NCBI GenBank assembly: GCA_017305715.1
Contig: JAFKKG010000012.1
Span: 275,528-339,527, forward strand
Length of the DNA: 64,000 bases
Origin: Hyphomicrobiales bacterium
GTDB lineage: Bacteria; Pseudomonadota; Alphaproteobacteria; Rhizobiales; Xanthobacteraceae
Direction of reading: 5' to 3'
In this document: positions 47,581 to 56,218 of the stretch, one piece after another
Layout: each line of letters begins with the position of its first letter
How positions within the stretch are numbered: position 1 is the first letter of the stretch
Made by a program: the position numbers and the translations under genes
Notes under the pieces: model-generated
The model's database searches: none
The model's input: the letters and a program-made list of their open reading frames with translations, nothing else
Told to the model about the DNA's origin: nothing

Positions 47581-49182
47581 TCATCCGAACAGCGCACGGT
47601 GATCGCCCAGGATAGCCTTCGCCGCGTTGTGGCCGGGTGCGCCGGTGACGCCGCCGCCGGGATGGGCGCCGGAGCCGCAATGGTAGAGGCCCTTCAGCGG
47701 GCCGCGGTAATCGGCATGGCCCAGCATCGGCCGCGCCGAGAACAACTGGTTCAGCGTCAGCGCGCCATGAAAGATGTCGCCACCGAGCAGCCCGAACTGC
47801 CGCTCCAGATCGAGCGGCGACAGCACTTGCCGGCCGAGCACGCTTGTCGCAAAGCCCGGCGCATATTGGTCCACCGTCGCGATCATCAGATCGGCCACTT
47901 CCGCAGCGCAGTCGTCCCACGATTTTCCATCCGGCAATTGCGGCGCGACGTGCTGGCAGAACAGGCTCGCGACATGCTGGCCGGGGGGGCAAAGCGAATC
48001 ATCCAAAGTCGAGGGGATCAGGAGTTCGACCACCGGCTCGCGGCTCCAGCCCCGCGCGCGGGCGTCCTGCCAGGCGCGGTCCATGTAGCCAAGGCTCGGC
48101 GCGAGGATGATCCCGGCCGTGAGGTGATCGCCTTCGCCGGGCAGCGCCGTGAACGAGGGCAGGGCGCTCAGCGCCACATTCATCCGGAAGGTGCCGGAGC
48201 CGTTGCGCCAATGGCTGATGCGGTCGAGAAACTCCGGAGCCAGCGCTTGCTGCGGCACGAGCCGCGTATAGAGCAATTTCGGGTTGACGTTGGAGACAAC
48301 GTATTTCGCGCGGATCGTCTCGCCATTGTCGAGGATGATTCCGACCGCACGCTCGCGCTCCACGATCACCTCGCGCACGCCGGCGTCGAGCGCGATGTCG
48401 GCGCCATGGCCGCGGGCCGCGCGCGCCATCGCCTGCGTGATTGCGCCCATGCCGCCGATGGCGTGGCCCCAGACGCCCTTCTTGCCGTTCACCTCGCCGA
48501 ACGCATGGTGCAGCATCACATAGGCCGAACCGGCGGCGTAGGGGCTGGCGTAATTGCCGACGATGGCGTCGAACCCGAACAGCGCCTTCACCAGATCGCT
48601 CTCGAAGCGTTCGTCCAGCATCTCGCCTGCCGAGCGCGTGAACAGGTCGAGCAGATTGCGCTGCTGTTCCAGCGACAGTTTTTTCAGAATGCTGGCGGTG
48701 CCGAGCGCATTGAAGGTTTCGCGGATCGCGCCGAGGCCAAAGCCCTCGACGATGTTGGGCGGCGCGCGCAGCACCAATTGCCGCAAGACGTCGGCGATGC
48801 CTTCAAATTCGCGGCCGAACGCGTCGAAGCGATCCGCGTCGCGTGGGCTTAGCCTTGCCAGGGAATCCCGGGTGCGGCCTTCGCCGGTGAGCAGATAGCT
48901 GCCATCGGGCGCGGGCAGGAAATTCTGCGCCCGGCGTTCGACGATGCGCAGGCCGTGGTCGGCCAGTCTCAAATCCGCAATGATCTGCGGGTTGAGCAGG
49001 CTGACCGTGTAGGCCGCCACCGAATTGCGAAATCCCGGGTGGAATTCCTCGGTCACGGCGGCGCCGCCGACCACCCTGCGGCGTTCGACCACCTTCACGC
49101 GCAGGCCAGCCATCGCCAGATAGGCCGCGCAGGTGAGGCCGTTGTGCCCCGCTCCGATGATGACGACGTCTGTCTCGTTCAT
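47581..49182 (-). CDS. PYROXD2/phytoene-desaturase-like FAD-dependent oxidoreductase
   Basis: A 533-residue flavoprotein of the COG1233 group. The FAD-binding loop VVIIGAGHNGLTCAAYLAMA is at ~6-25, followed by the dinucleotide motif continuation ERRRVVGGAAVTEEFHPGF. The C-terminal part has LYHCGSGAHPGGGVTGAPGH, the conserved closing FAD block. The group includes animal PYROXD2 and differs from true carotenoid desaturases; its substrate is not known, and no carotenoid genes are near. Start 49182 (MNETDVVIIGAGHNG); a longer frame runs into the repeat at 49204 and is rejected. Confidence 0.85.
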   Translation of the reverse strand: MNETDVVIIGAGHNGLTCAAYLAMAGLRVKVVERRRVVGGAAVTEEFHPGFRNSVAAYTVSLLNPQIIADLRLADHGLRIVERRAQNFLPAPDGSYLLTGEGRTRDSLARLSPRDADRFDAFGREFEGIADVLRQLVLRAPPNIVEGFGLGAIRETFNALGTASILKKLSLEQQRNLLDLFTRSAGEMLDERFESDLVKALFGFDAIVGNYASPYAAGSAYVMLHHAFGEVNGKKGVWGHAIGGMGAITQAMARAARGHGADIALDAGVREVIVERERAVGIILDNGETIRAKYVVSNVNPKLLYTRLVPQQALAPEFLDRISHWRNGSGTFRMNVALSALPSFTALPGEGDHLTAGIILAPSLGYMDRAWQDARARGWSREPVVELLIPSTLDDSLCPPGQHVASLFCQHVAPQLPDGKSWDDCAAEVADLMIATVDQYAPGFATSVLGRQVLSPLDLERQFGLLGGDIFHGALTLNQLFSARPMLGHADYRGPLKGLYHCGSGAHPGGGVTGAPGHNAAKAILGDHRALFG

Positions 49183-49203
49183 GTCCGCTTCAAGATCGGT
49201 GTG

Positions 49204-49303
49204 GTCATTCCGGGATGGTCCGAAGGACCAGGCCCGGAATCTCGAGATTCCCCGATGTGCGATAGCACATCTGAGGTTGGCGCTTTCGCGCGCTCCGGAT
49301 GAC
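49204..49303. repeat. Composite palindromic intergenic repeat
   Basis: Begins GTCATTCCGGGATGGTCCGA, continues through GGAATCTCGAGATTCC, then switches to GATGTGCGATAGCACATCTG and ends CCGGATGAC. The left half matches the copies at 43503 and 29969; the right half matches the short copy at 1193, so two element types are joined. Confidence 0.75.
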
Positions 49304-49469
49304 GTTCCTCCATAGCGAAGATGTGAATGTCCGCACAGCATCAAATGACGGATTCGACCTCCAGCCCTACATTGCCGGGGCAGGTGCCTTATGCTCCATT
49401 GCGCGCTCGCGGCGCCCCGTCGCCAAGATTCCGCCCACCGGCTCCCGCCGGGTCCCTGCTGGAGCTGTC

Positions 49470-51755
49470 ATGAGCCCTTCCGAACCGTCCGCTGCCACGG
49501 ACTTGTCGCACGAGTCCCGGAACCGGCTGGTGCTGGTCGTCTATACCGCTGCGATCTTCGTCAGCGCGCTGCTGCTGTTCTCGGTGCAACCGCTGTTCAC
49601 CAAAATGGTGCTGCCGCGGCTCGGCGGCTCGCCGGCGGTGTGGTCGGTGGCGATGGTGTTCTTCCAGTCGCTGCTGCTCGGCGGCTACGCCTACGCGCAT
49701 TTCCTGATGCAGCTCCGCAACCGCGCGATCCCCGTCGTCGTGCATCTGGCGTTGCTGGTCGTTGCCGTCCTGACGCTGCCGCTGTCGATCGCGAGCGGCT
49801 GGGGCGATCCGCCGAATTCGGGCTATGCGATCTGGCTGTTGGGCCTGTTTGCGGTCTCGATCGGGCTGCCGTTCTTCGCGCTCGCCGCCAACAATCCGCT
49901 GCTGCAGGCGTGGTTCGTCCGATCAGGCCATCCCAGCGGGCCCGATCCGTATTTCCTCTATGCATCCTCGAATATCGGCAGCTTCCTGGCGTTGCTGTCC
50001 TATCCGGTGCTGCTGGAACCGATGTTCACGCTGCGCACGCAGAACCTGATCTGGACCGGGGGCTACGGCTTGCTGATCGTGCTGATCGCGAGCTGCGGCA
50101 TATTGCTGCTGCGTGCGCCGGCCAATGCCGCCGATCTCAATATGCCCGCCGACGATGCCGATGCGCCGGCGCCGTCCTGGATGATTCGCGCGCGCTGGAT
50201 CTTTCTCGCCGCCGTGCCGTCGGGCCTCCTGATCGCGGTCACCGCGCATATCTCCACCGACGTGGCCGCCGCGCCCCTGCTGTGGGTGCTGCCGCTGTCG
50301 CTGTATCTGTTGACCTGGGTGCTGGTGTTCCAGTCGCGGCCACTGCTGCCGCATAAGTGGATGCTGCTGGCGCAGCCGCTGGCGATCGCCGGCGTCATCG
50401 TGCTGCTTGCGTTCGGCGGCGAGCAGAATTTGCTGCTGACGCTCGGCGGCCATCAATTGTGTTTCTTCGTCGTCGCGATGGCCTGCCATGGCGAACTGGC
50501 GCGGACGCGCCCGGCCGCCAGATATCTCACCGGCTTCTATGTCGCGCTGTCGTTCGGCGGCATGGTCGGCGGCCTGTTCGCCGGCCTGATCGCGCCGTTC
50601 ACCTTCTCCTGGATCGCCGAATACCCGATCCTGCTGGCGCTGGCCGCCTTGTGCCGGCCGACCGGCAACGAACGGTTGCCGCGCTGGAGCCGTTGGTACT
50701 GGCCGTTCCTCGCCGCCCTGGCCGTGGCGCTGATCGGACCGTCCTGGTCCGCCGGCAAGGTTTTCCTGTGGCTCGACGTCCACCGGGTCTGGATGATCGG
50801 GGCGGTCGGCGTGCTCTCGGCCTTGCTGGCGCTCGGGCTCAACGCCAGCCGCTGGAAGATCTTTGCCACCGTCGTGGTGGCGCTGGTGCTGCTGCGCGCT
50901 TACCCATCGGACGACGGGCGGGTGGAAACCGTGCGCAGCTTCTTCGGCGTCCACAAGATCGTCGTGACCTCGAACGGCCAATACCATGTGCTGATGCACG
51001 GCACCACGATCCACGGCGCCGAAAAATTCAAGAACGATGACGGTACGCCGGTCACCGGCCGGCCCGAGCCGATCACCTATTATCATAAGGACGGCGGCAT
51101 CGGTCAGGCGATCACGGCAGTGCGTGAGCGCAAGGGCGCGCCGCTGCGGGTGGCGGTGATCGGGCTCGGCTCCGGCACGCTGACCTGCGCCTCGTTGCCG
51201 GGCGAGGACTGGAAGTTCTTCGAGATCGACCAGACCATGGTCGATACCGCGCGCGATCCGAAATATTTCACCTACATCCAGAACTGCGAGCCGGATTTGA
51301 AGCCCGTGATCGGCGATGCGCGGCTGACCTTCGCGCGCGAGCCGAACGGCGTTTACGACCTGATCATCGTCGATGCCTATTCGTCGGATGCGATCCCGAT
51401 TCATCTGGCGACCGAAGAGGCGATGGAGATCTACAAGGAAAAGCTGGCGCCACAGGGCGTGGTCGCGATGCACGTCTCCAACCGGCATCTGGAACTCTCC
51501 AGCGTCGTGGTCGGCATCGCCGATGCCAACGACATGAAGAGCTGGGTCTACAGCGAGGATTCCGGCCGCGACGCCGAATACATCTTCTCGACTTCCGTGG
51601 TCGTGTCGGCGCGCCAGGAGGCCGATGTCGGCGCGCTCGCATCGTCGGACAAATGGGCCGAGACCGAGGCTGAAGACCACCAGCGGGTCTGGACCGACGA
51701 TTATTCCAACGTGCTGGGCGCGGTCTGGCGAAGGTTGCGGGACGGCGAACAATAG
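49470..51755 (+). CDS. Polytopic membrane protein fused to a spermidine-synthase-like domain
   Basis: A 761-residue fusion. Residues ~20-480 form about twelve membrane segments (VYTAAIFVSALLLFSVQPLF, MVLPRLGGSPAVWSVAMVFF). The soluble C-terminal domain (~490-755) has a Rossmann methyltransferase/aminopropyltransferase fold: AVIGLGSGTLTC (~560), the acidic FFEIDQTMVDTARD and DLIIVDAYSSDAIPIHL (~633). Such fused spermidine-synthase-like proteins are widespread and their reaction is not established; true polyamine synthesis is doubtful. The start at 49470 follows GGAGCTGTC. Its last 45 bp recur at 52685-52729. Confidence 0.85.
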   Translation: MSPSEPSAATDLSHESRNRLVLVVYTAAIFVSALLLFSVQPLFTKMVLPRLGGSPAVWSVAMVFFQSLLLGGYAYAHFLMQLRNRAIPVVVHLALLVVAVLTLPLSIASGWGDPPNSGYAIWLLGLFAVSIGLPFFALAANNPLLQAWFVRSGHPSGPDPYFLYASSNIGSFLALLSYPVLLEPMFTLRTQNLIWTGGYGLLIVLIASCGILLLRAPANAADLNMPADDADAPAPSWMIRARWIFLAAVPSGLLIAVTAHISTDVAAAPLLWVLPLSLYLLTWVLVFQSRPLLPHKWMLLAQPLAIAGVIVLLAFGGEQNLLLTLGGHQLCFFVVAMACHGELARTRPAARYLTGFYVALSFGGMVGGLFAGLIAPFTFSWIAEYPILLALAALCRPTGNERLPRWSRWYWPFLAALAVALIGPSWSAGKVFLWLDVHRVWMIGAVGVLSALLALGLNASRWKIFATVVVALVLLRAYPSDDGRVETVRSFFGVHKIVVTSNGQYHVLMHGTTIHGAEKFKNDDGTPVTGRPEPITYYHKDGGIGQAITAVRERKGAPLRVAVIGLGSGTLTCASLPGEDWKFFEIDQTMVDTARDPKYFTYIQNCEPDLKPVIGDARLTFAREPNGVYDLIIVDAYSSDAIPIHLATEEAMEIYKEKLAPQGVVAMHVSNRHLELSSVVVGIADANDMKSWVYSEDSGRDAEYIFSTSVVVSARQEADVGALASSDKWAETEAEDHQRVWTDDYSNVLGAVWRRLRDGEQ

Positions 51756-51866
51756 TGACGGCCGTTCGGCCGGCGACGGGATGGGCGGAATTACGGCGAA
51801 TTAATTTGGTGCCGCATTGGGCTGCAACTACGGTTCGCGAATGGACCCGTGATTGAGGAGTCGCAA

Positions 51867-52667
51867 ATGCCGAAGACCCCTGTGATCTCGCGCCGTGCAG
51901 CGTTTGCTGCGCTTTCAGTGCCCGCGGTGGGCGTATTGACAAGCGGGGCGCGCGCGGCGCCGCTGGCGGCTCCCACCGCCTTTCGTGACGTCTGCTTCCT
52001 GACGCCGCAGTCCATCGAGGGACCTTATTATCTCGATCCTAAACTGGTCCGCAGGCAGATTGCCGAGGGCCGGGCGGGCGTCCCCTTGCGAGTCGATTTG
52101 CGCGTCATCGACGGTGCCACCTGCAGGCCGAGCGAACGCGCCCGCGTCGACATCTGGCACGCCGATGCGCAGGGTATCTATTCCGGCTACGAGGGGCAGG
52201 GCGACAAGCAGAACCTCTCGACCGTCGGACAAACATTTCTCCGCGGCACGCAATTCACCGACAGCAAGGGCGCTGTCAGTTTTGAGACGATCTACCCCGG
52301 CTGGTACACCGGCCGCGCTACCCATATCCACTTCAAGGTGCTGCTCGACGACCGCAATGTCCTCACCGGTCAGATGTATTTTCCCGACGCGGTGAACGAA
52401 TTCATCTACGCGAATATTCCGGCCTATTTGGAGCGCCTGAGTCCGCGCGTGGTCGTCAACGCCAACGACCGGTTCGCGAATTTCAATGACCCGGACCGGT
52501 TGAGCTTCTGCGCCATCAAGGAGGAGCGCGACTGCTATGCGGTGTCGCTCGTCCTGGGCGTGGATCGTCTTGCGGTTGCGCTAGCGGAGCGGCCGTCGCG
52601 CGCGGTGCCCGTGCCGGAGCAGTCGGCAGTAGAGCGGGTGCGGCTGCTGATACCCGGCTCCAAATGA
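51867..52667 (+). CDS. Tat-exported intradiol ring-cleavage dioxygenase
   Basis: A 266-residue non-haem Fe(III) dioxygenase of the catechol/protocatechuate 3,4-dioxygenase superfamily. Probable iron ligands are Tyr105 (GIYSGY), Tyr147 (YPGWYTGR), His153 and His155 (THIHFKV). The N-terminus SRRAAFAALSVPAVGVL with a cleavage site near ARA is a twin-arginine signal, so it should act outside the cytoplasm, unlike central-pathway enzymes. GAGGAG lies seven bases before ATG 51867. No beta-ketoadipate genes are near. It is flanked by a duplicated sequence. Confidence 0.85.
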   Translation: MPKTPVISRRAAFAALSVPAVGVLTSGARAAPLAAPTAFRDVCFLTPQSIEGPYYLDPKLVRRQIAEGRAGVPLRVDLRVIDGATCRPSERARVDIWHADAQGIYSGYEGQGDKQNLSTVGQTFLRGTQFTDSKGAVSFETIYPGWYTGRATHIHFKVLLDDRNVLTGQMYFPDAVNEFIYANIPAYLERLSPRVVVNANDRFANFNDPDRLSFCAIKEERDCYAVSLVLGVDRLAVALAERPSRAVPVPEQSAVERVRLLIPGSK

Positions 52668-52684
52668 GCACTCCGGCGGTGCGC

Positions 52685-52729
52685 GTGGCAGGCGTGGCCT
52701 GGCGCAGGTTGCCGGACGGCGAACAATAG
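52685..52729 (+). pseudogene. Duplicated 3' end of the spermidine-synthase-like gene
   Basis: This 45-bp segment matches 51711-51755, the end of the gene before the dioxygenase, at 38 of 45 positions. Read in the same frame it gives VAGVAWRRLPDGEQ-stop against VLGAVWRRLRDGEQ-stop. The copies bracket the dioxygenase as direct repeats 974 bp apart. It is a remnant of a second copy or of a tandem duplication. Confidence 0.75.
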
Positions 52730-52795
52730 GCCCATTGCGATAATTGGTTACGGGTTTATGGTTCGGCGCGCCCGCGAACCCGATGGAATTTCGTC

Positions 52796-53221
52796 ATGGC
52801 CAATTTCACTCCCGTTTCGGCTGCGATCGGCGGCGCGCTGATCGGTCTTTCCGCCGTGCTGTTGATGGTGTTGACCGGCCGGATCGCAGGCATCAGCGGC
52901 ATCTTCGCGGGGCTGCTGAACGTCCGGAGCGAAGACAAGGCCTGGCGTTTCGCCTTCCTTGCGGGGATGATGCTGGTTCCCGTCATCGCCGGATGGCTCG
53001 GTCATGGGATGGCGTCGCCCAGTCTGCCGGCGAGTTGGACGGTGATCGCTGTCGCGGGACTGCTGGTCGGATTTGGCACGCGGCTCGGCAGCGGCTGCAC
53101 TTCCGGTCATGGCATTTGCGGCATCGGCCGGCTCTCGATGCGCTCGATCGCGGCGACGGTCGTCTTCATGGTGACGGCGGTCGCAACCGTTGCGATCACC
53201 CGACACGTGGTGGGAGGGTGA
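52796..53221 (+). CDS. YeeE/YedE sulfur transporter, N-terminal half protein
   Basis: A 141-residue membrane protein with about four helices (GGALIGLSAVLLMVLTGRIA, AFLAGMMLVPVIAGWLG). The conserved Cys motif GSGCTSGHGICGIGRLS is that of the YeeE/YedE family, whose full-length members carry thiosulfate. Here the transporter is split into two genes, 3 bp apart, the arrangement sometimes called PmpA/PmpB. Substrates are expected to be reduced sulfur species. No sulfurtransferase or ArsR-type gene is adjacent. Confidence 0.87.
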   Translation: MANFTPVSAAIGGALIGLSAVLLMVLTGRIAGISGIFAGLLNVRSEDKAWRFAFLAGMMLVPVIAGWLGHGMASPSLPASWTVIAVAGLLVGFGTRLGSGCTSGHGICGIGRLSMRSIAATVVFMVTAVATVAITRHVVGG

Positions 53222-53224
53222 GCC

Positions 53225-53695
53225 ATGGAAATGGTCGCGCGGATCATCGCGCCGTTGCTGTGCGGTTTGGTCTTCGGAATGGGCCTGCTGATCTCCGGAA
53301 TGGTGCAGCCGACTAAGGTGCTCGGCTTCCTCGATGTCCTTGGCGCCTGGGATCCGAGCCTCGCCGTGGTGATGGCAGCGGCGCTCGCCGCCGCGGCACC
53401 CGGCTTCCTGCTGGCAAGGCGGCGCGCGGGGCCGGTGTTGGCCGGGCAGTATTTCTGGCCGGAAAAATCCGGGATCGATGCACCGCTGGTGCTGGGAGCA
53501 GGGCTGTTCGGAGTGGGGTGGGGGCTGGCCGGTCTATGCCCCGGGCCGGCGCTGGAGAGCCTGGCGACACTGTCGCCGGGCGTGATCGCCTTTGTCGCGG
53601 CGATGGCCGCCGGAATGGTTCTTCACGACAACTGGCGGGTGTCCCGACCGGTCGTCCGCCACGACGAGCCGATCGCGCGTGTGGCGGATGGGTAA
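53225..53695 (+). CDS. YeeE/YedE sulfur transporter, C-terminal half protein (DUF6691)
   Basis: A 156-residue membrane protein with four helices and the second conserved Cys motif GLAGLCPGPALESLA, preceded by GLVFGMGLLISGMVQPTKVL. Together with the upstream half (52796-53221) it would form the full YeeE-type pore with two cysteine sites. The genes are almost contiguous, so they must be co-translated. The tail is short and polar (RPVVRHDEPIARVADG). Confidence 0.87.
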   Translation: MEMVARIIAPLLCGLVFGMGLLISGMVQPTKVLGFLDVLGAWDPSLAVVMAAALAAAAPGFLLARRRAGPVLAGQYFWPEKSGIDAPLVLGAGLFGVGWGLAGLCPGPALESLATLSPGVIAFVAAMAAGMVLHDNWRVSRPVVRHDEPIARVADG

Positions 53696-53836
53696 CTGCT
53701 TGGGCCTAAATGATGGGCTGGAGGCCAATCGCTGTATCTTTGGACCAATGGCCGGCCCGGCAGACTTGGCGGGTACGGGTGCGCGGGCTATGTACGTCTG
53801 TCCAAGTCATGCTTTCAGATCATTGCCTGTGCGGAA

Positions 53837-54784
53837 ATGCGCGATATCAGGATAATCAAGAGCCGACATTTTCATAGACTGCAGCGCCGTCATTTCATCA
53901 TGTTCGATGTGCTGCCTTTTCTCGGCACGCTGGCCGCCCTCAGCCTGCTGTTCTACCGCCCGATCGGCTGGCTCGAGATCGGTCTGTTTTTCGGGATGTG
54001 GCTGCTCACTGGGCTTGGGCTCACCGTCGGTTATCATCGGCTGTTCACGCACCGCGCCTTCGCGACCTCCACGCCGATGAGCTGCCTGCTCATTGTCATG
54101 GGATCGATGGCAGGGCGCGGCCCGATGCTGTCGTGGGTCGCGATGCACCGGAGGCATCACGAGCTTGCCGATCACGAGGGCGATCTGCATTCACCCAATT
54201 TGCACGGCGATACCATGCTCGGCCGTCTGCGTGGTTTCCTGCACGCGCATTTGACCTGGATGATCGAGCACGATTATCCGAATGTCGCACACTACGTGCC
54301 TGATCTGCTGACGGAGCGGACGCTGGTTGCGGTGAACCGGTATTATTATGCGTGGGTGCTGCTGGGGCTGCTGATTCCCGCTGCTATCGGCGGTCTCGTG
54401 ACCGCAAGCCTGTGGGGCGCCATCGCCGGATTTCTCTGGGGCGGCGCCGTGCGCATGTTCGTGGTCGAGCAGTCGATGTCGGCGATCAACTCGTTGATGC
54501 ACATTTTCGGTGCGCGCCCGTATCGAACGCGCGACGACAACAGCCGCAATCTCGGCGTGATGGCGTGGCTCGCCTGGGGCGAGGGATGGCACAACAACCA
54601 CCACGCCTTTCCCTATTCGGCGGCATTCGGGTTGCGCTGGTTCGAGTTCGATCCCGGATATCTCTTCATCCGCCTGCTCGCAGCTTTGGGGCTGGCGTGG
54701 AACGTCAAGGTGCCCAGCCCCGAGAAGATCGCCCTGCGCAGGATGAATGGGCCCGCGCTTGCGGCGGCCGATCCACGTGGCTAG
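53837..54784 (+). CDS. Membrane fatty acid (acyl-CoA delta-9 type) desaturase
   Basis: A 315-residue integral-membrane di-iron desaturase. The three histidine boxes are intact: HRLFTHRAF (~70), HRRHHELAD with HSPNLHG (~105-120) and WHNNHHAFPYS (~255). Four hydrophobic spans fit the family, and no cytochrome b5 domain is present. It introduces a cis double bond into a long-chain acyl group. An alternative start exists at 53900 (MFDVLPFLG). It lies 54 bp upstream of the MBOAT gene on the same strand, which suggests a shared acyl-modification role. Confidence 0.9.
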   Translation: MRDIRIIKSRHFHRLQRRHFIMFDVLPFLGTLAALSLLFYRPIGWLEIGLFFGMWLLTGLGLTVGYHRLFTHRAFATSTPMSCLLIVMGSMAGRGPMLSWVAMHRRHHELADHEGDLHSPNLHGDTMLGRLRGFLHAHLTWMIEHDYPNVAHYVPDLLTERTLVAVNRYYYAWVLLGLLIPAAIGGLVTASLWGAIAGFLWGGAVRMFVVEQSMSAINSLMHIFGARPYRTRDDNSRNLGVMAWLAWGEGWHNNHHAFPYSAAFGLRWFEFDPGYLFIRLLAALGLAWNVKVPSPEKIALRRMNGPALAAADPRG

Positions 54785-54838
54785 TTTTCCGATCTCCGGG
54801 CTGCGGCGGAACTGGACCTTGCCCGGGCTCGCTGACTG

Positions 54839-56218
54839 ATGTTGTTCAACGCCTATCCGTTTCTGCTGGGCTTCCTGCCGGTCGCGATTTTGCTCTGCCG
54901 GCTTGCGGACCCTTATCCGCAGATGCGGATCTGGACGCTGGTGTTGCTGTCGCTGGCGTTCTATGCCTTCGGCAATCCGCCATTCATCCTGCTGCTGGTG
55001 CTGTCGATCCTGGTCAACTGGCTGGCGGCGCAGGCCTATGTCAGGACGAAGTGGTCCTTCATCGTCACGGCGGCGATCGTCGCCGATCTCGCCGTTCTCG
55101 CCTATTTCAAATACACGAACTTTCTCGGCTACAATCTCGGCCTGGTGCTGGGCCGGCCGATGCCGGTGCTCGACATCGTGTTGCCGCTCGGCATCTCGTT
55201 CTTCACGTTCCACCACATCATGTACCTGGTCGACCTGCGCAAGGGCAAAGCGCCGATCTATCCGCTCGGCCGCTACGCGCTCTACATCGCCTTCTTTCCA
55301 CAGGCGATCGCCGGGCCGCTGGCGCGGTGGTCGCAGGTCATGGAGCAGTTCGGCAGCAGGATCTATGCGCCGGGCTGGCAGCGCGAATTCTGCGTCGGCA
55401 TTTCCTTTATCGTGATGGGCCTGTTCGAGAAGGTGTTTCTGGCTGACCGGTTGGCGCGCATCGTCGATCCGATCTATGCCAGTGCCTTGCTCGGGCCGGT
55501 GGCAAACGGTGACGCCTGGCTGGCATTGAGCTTCAGCTTCCAGATATTGTTTGATTTTGCCGGTTATTCCGACATCGCCATCGGCCTCGGTTTCCTGTTC
55601 GGCGTCAAACTGCCGTTCAATTTCAACGCGCCGTTTCGCTCCACCAGCATTCAGGATTTCTGGCAGCGCTGGCACATCACCTTGATGCTGTTCCTGCGCG
55701 ATTACGTATTCTCCCGGATCGCCAACAGCCGGATTCTGCCGCGGCGTTTTCTTCCGCTGCAGTTTTTCATCGCGATGCTGGTGACGATGGCGCTGTGCGG
55801 CCTGTGGCACGGCGCAAGCTGGACTTTCGTGCTATGGGGTGTGCTGCATGGCTGTGCGCTCGTGGTCTGCGCGCTCTGGCGCCGCTATGGCCCGGCAATG
55901 CCCTCATTGCTCGGATGGGCATTGACGGTGGTGTTCGTATTGCTGACCGGTGTCATTTTCCGCGCCGGAAATCTGGACGCGGCCTGGCATATATTTCAGG
56001 GCCTTGCCGTTCCGCCCAATCCGGGGCGCGGGCACCTCGCGCCGGTCGTGATCGTGCCGCTGGTGGCTTTTCTGCTGCCGGCGAGCCAGGACATCATCGA
56101 GCGCCTGACGCGCCGGCCACGGCCCTGGCTCGCCGCCCTGGCCGGCATCGGGCTGCTGGCGCTATTGATCGAACTTGGAGAACGCAACGCCAATGGGTTT
56201 GCCTACTTCTACTTCTGA
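54839..56218 (+). CDS. MBOAT O-acyltransferase (AlgI/DltB-like)
   Basis: A 459-residue polytopic membrane acyltransferase. Family blocks: MLFNAYPFLLGFLPVAILLC at the N-terminus, KYTNFLGYN, LPLGISFFTFHHIMYLVDL, FPQAIAGPLARWSQ, FNAPFRSTSIQDFWQRWHIT and CGLWHGASWTFVLWGVLHG with the catalytic His (~323). AlgI moves acetyl groups to alginate and DltB moves D-alanyl groups from DltC to teichoic acid. The next gene overlaps by 26 bp and is a DltD/AlgJ-like partner; a carrier protein and AMP ligase are encoded opposite. Acyl export to a surface polymer is inferred. Confidence 0.92.
   Translation: MLFNAYPFLLGFLPVAILLCRLADPYPQMRIWTLVLLSLAFYAFGNPPFILLLVLSILVNWLAAQAYVRTKWSFIVTAAIVADLAVLAYFKYTNFLGYNLGLVLGRPMPVLDIVLPLGISFFTFHHIMYLVDLRKGKAPIYPLGRYALYIAFFPQAIAGPLARWSQVMEQFGSRIYAPGWQREFCVGISFIVMGLFEKVFLADRLARIVDPIYASALLGPVANGDAWLALSFSFQILFDFAGYSDIAIGLGFLFGVKLPFNFNAPFRSTSIQDFWQRWHITLMLFLRDYVFSRIANSRILPRRFLPLQFFIAMLVTMALCGLWHGASWTFVLWGVLHGCALVVCALWRRYGPAMPSLLGWALTVVFVLLTGVIFRAGNLDAAWHIFQGLAVPPNPGRGHLAPVVIVPLVAFLLPASQDIIERLTRRPRPWLAALAGIGLLALLIELGERNANGFAYFYF

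Noticed and set aside
47351-47602. Possible small protein over the TCCAC array
   Set aside because: No family similarity, no ribosome site, and the 11-12 bp periodicity does not keep codon frame.
48000-49000. Carotenoid biosynthesis role for the FAD oxidoreductase
   Set aside because: Sequence is nearer the PYROXD2 group and there are no crt neighbours.
49923-51752. 609-codon open frame antisense to the spermidine-synthase-like gene
   Set aside because: Shadow frame of a supported gene; no family motif.
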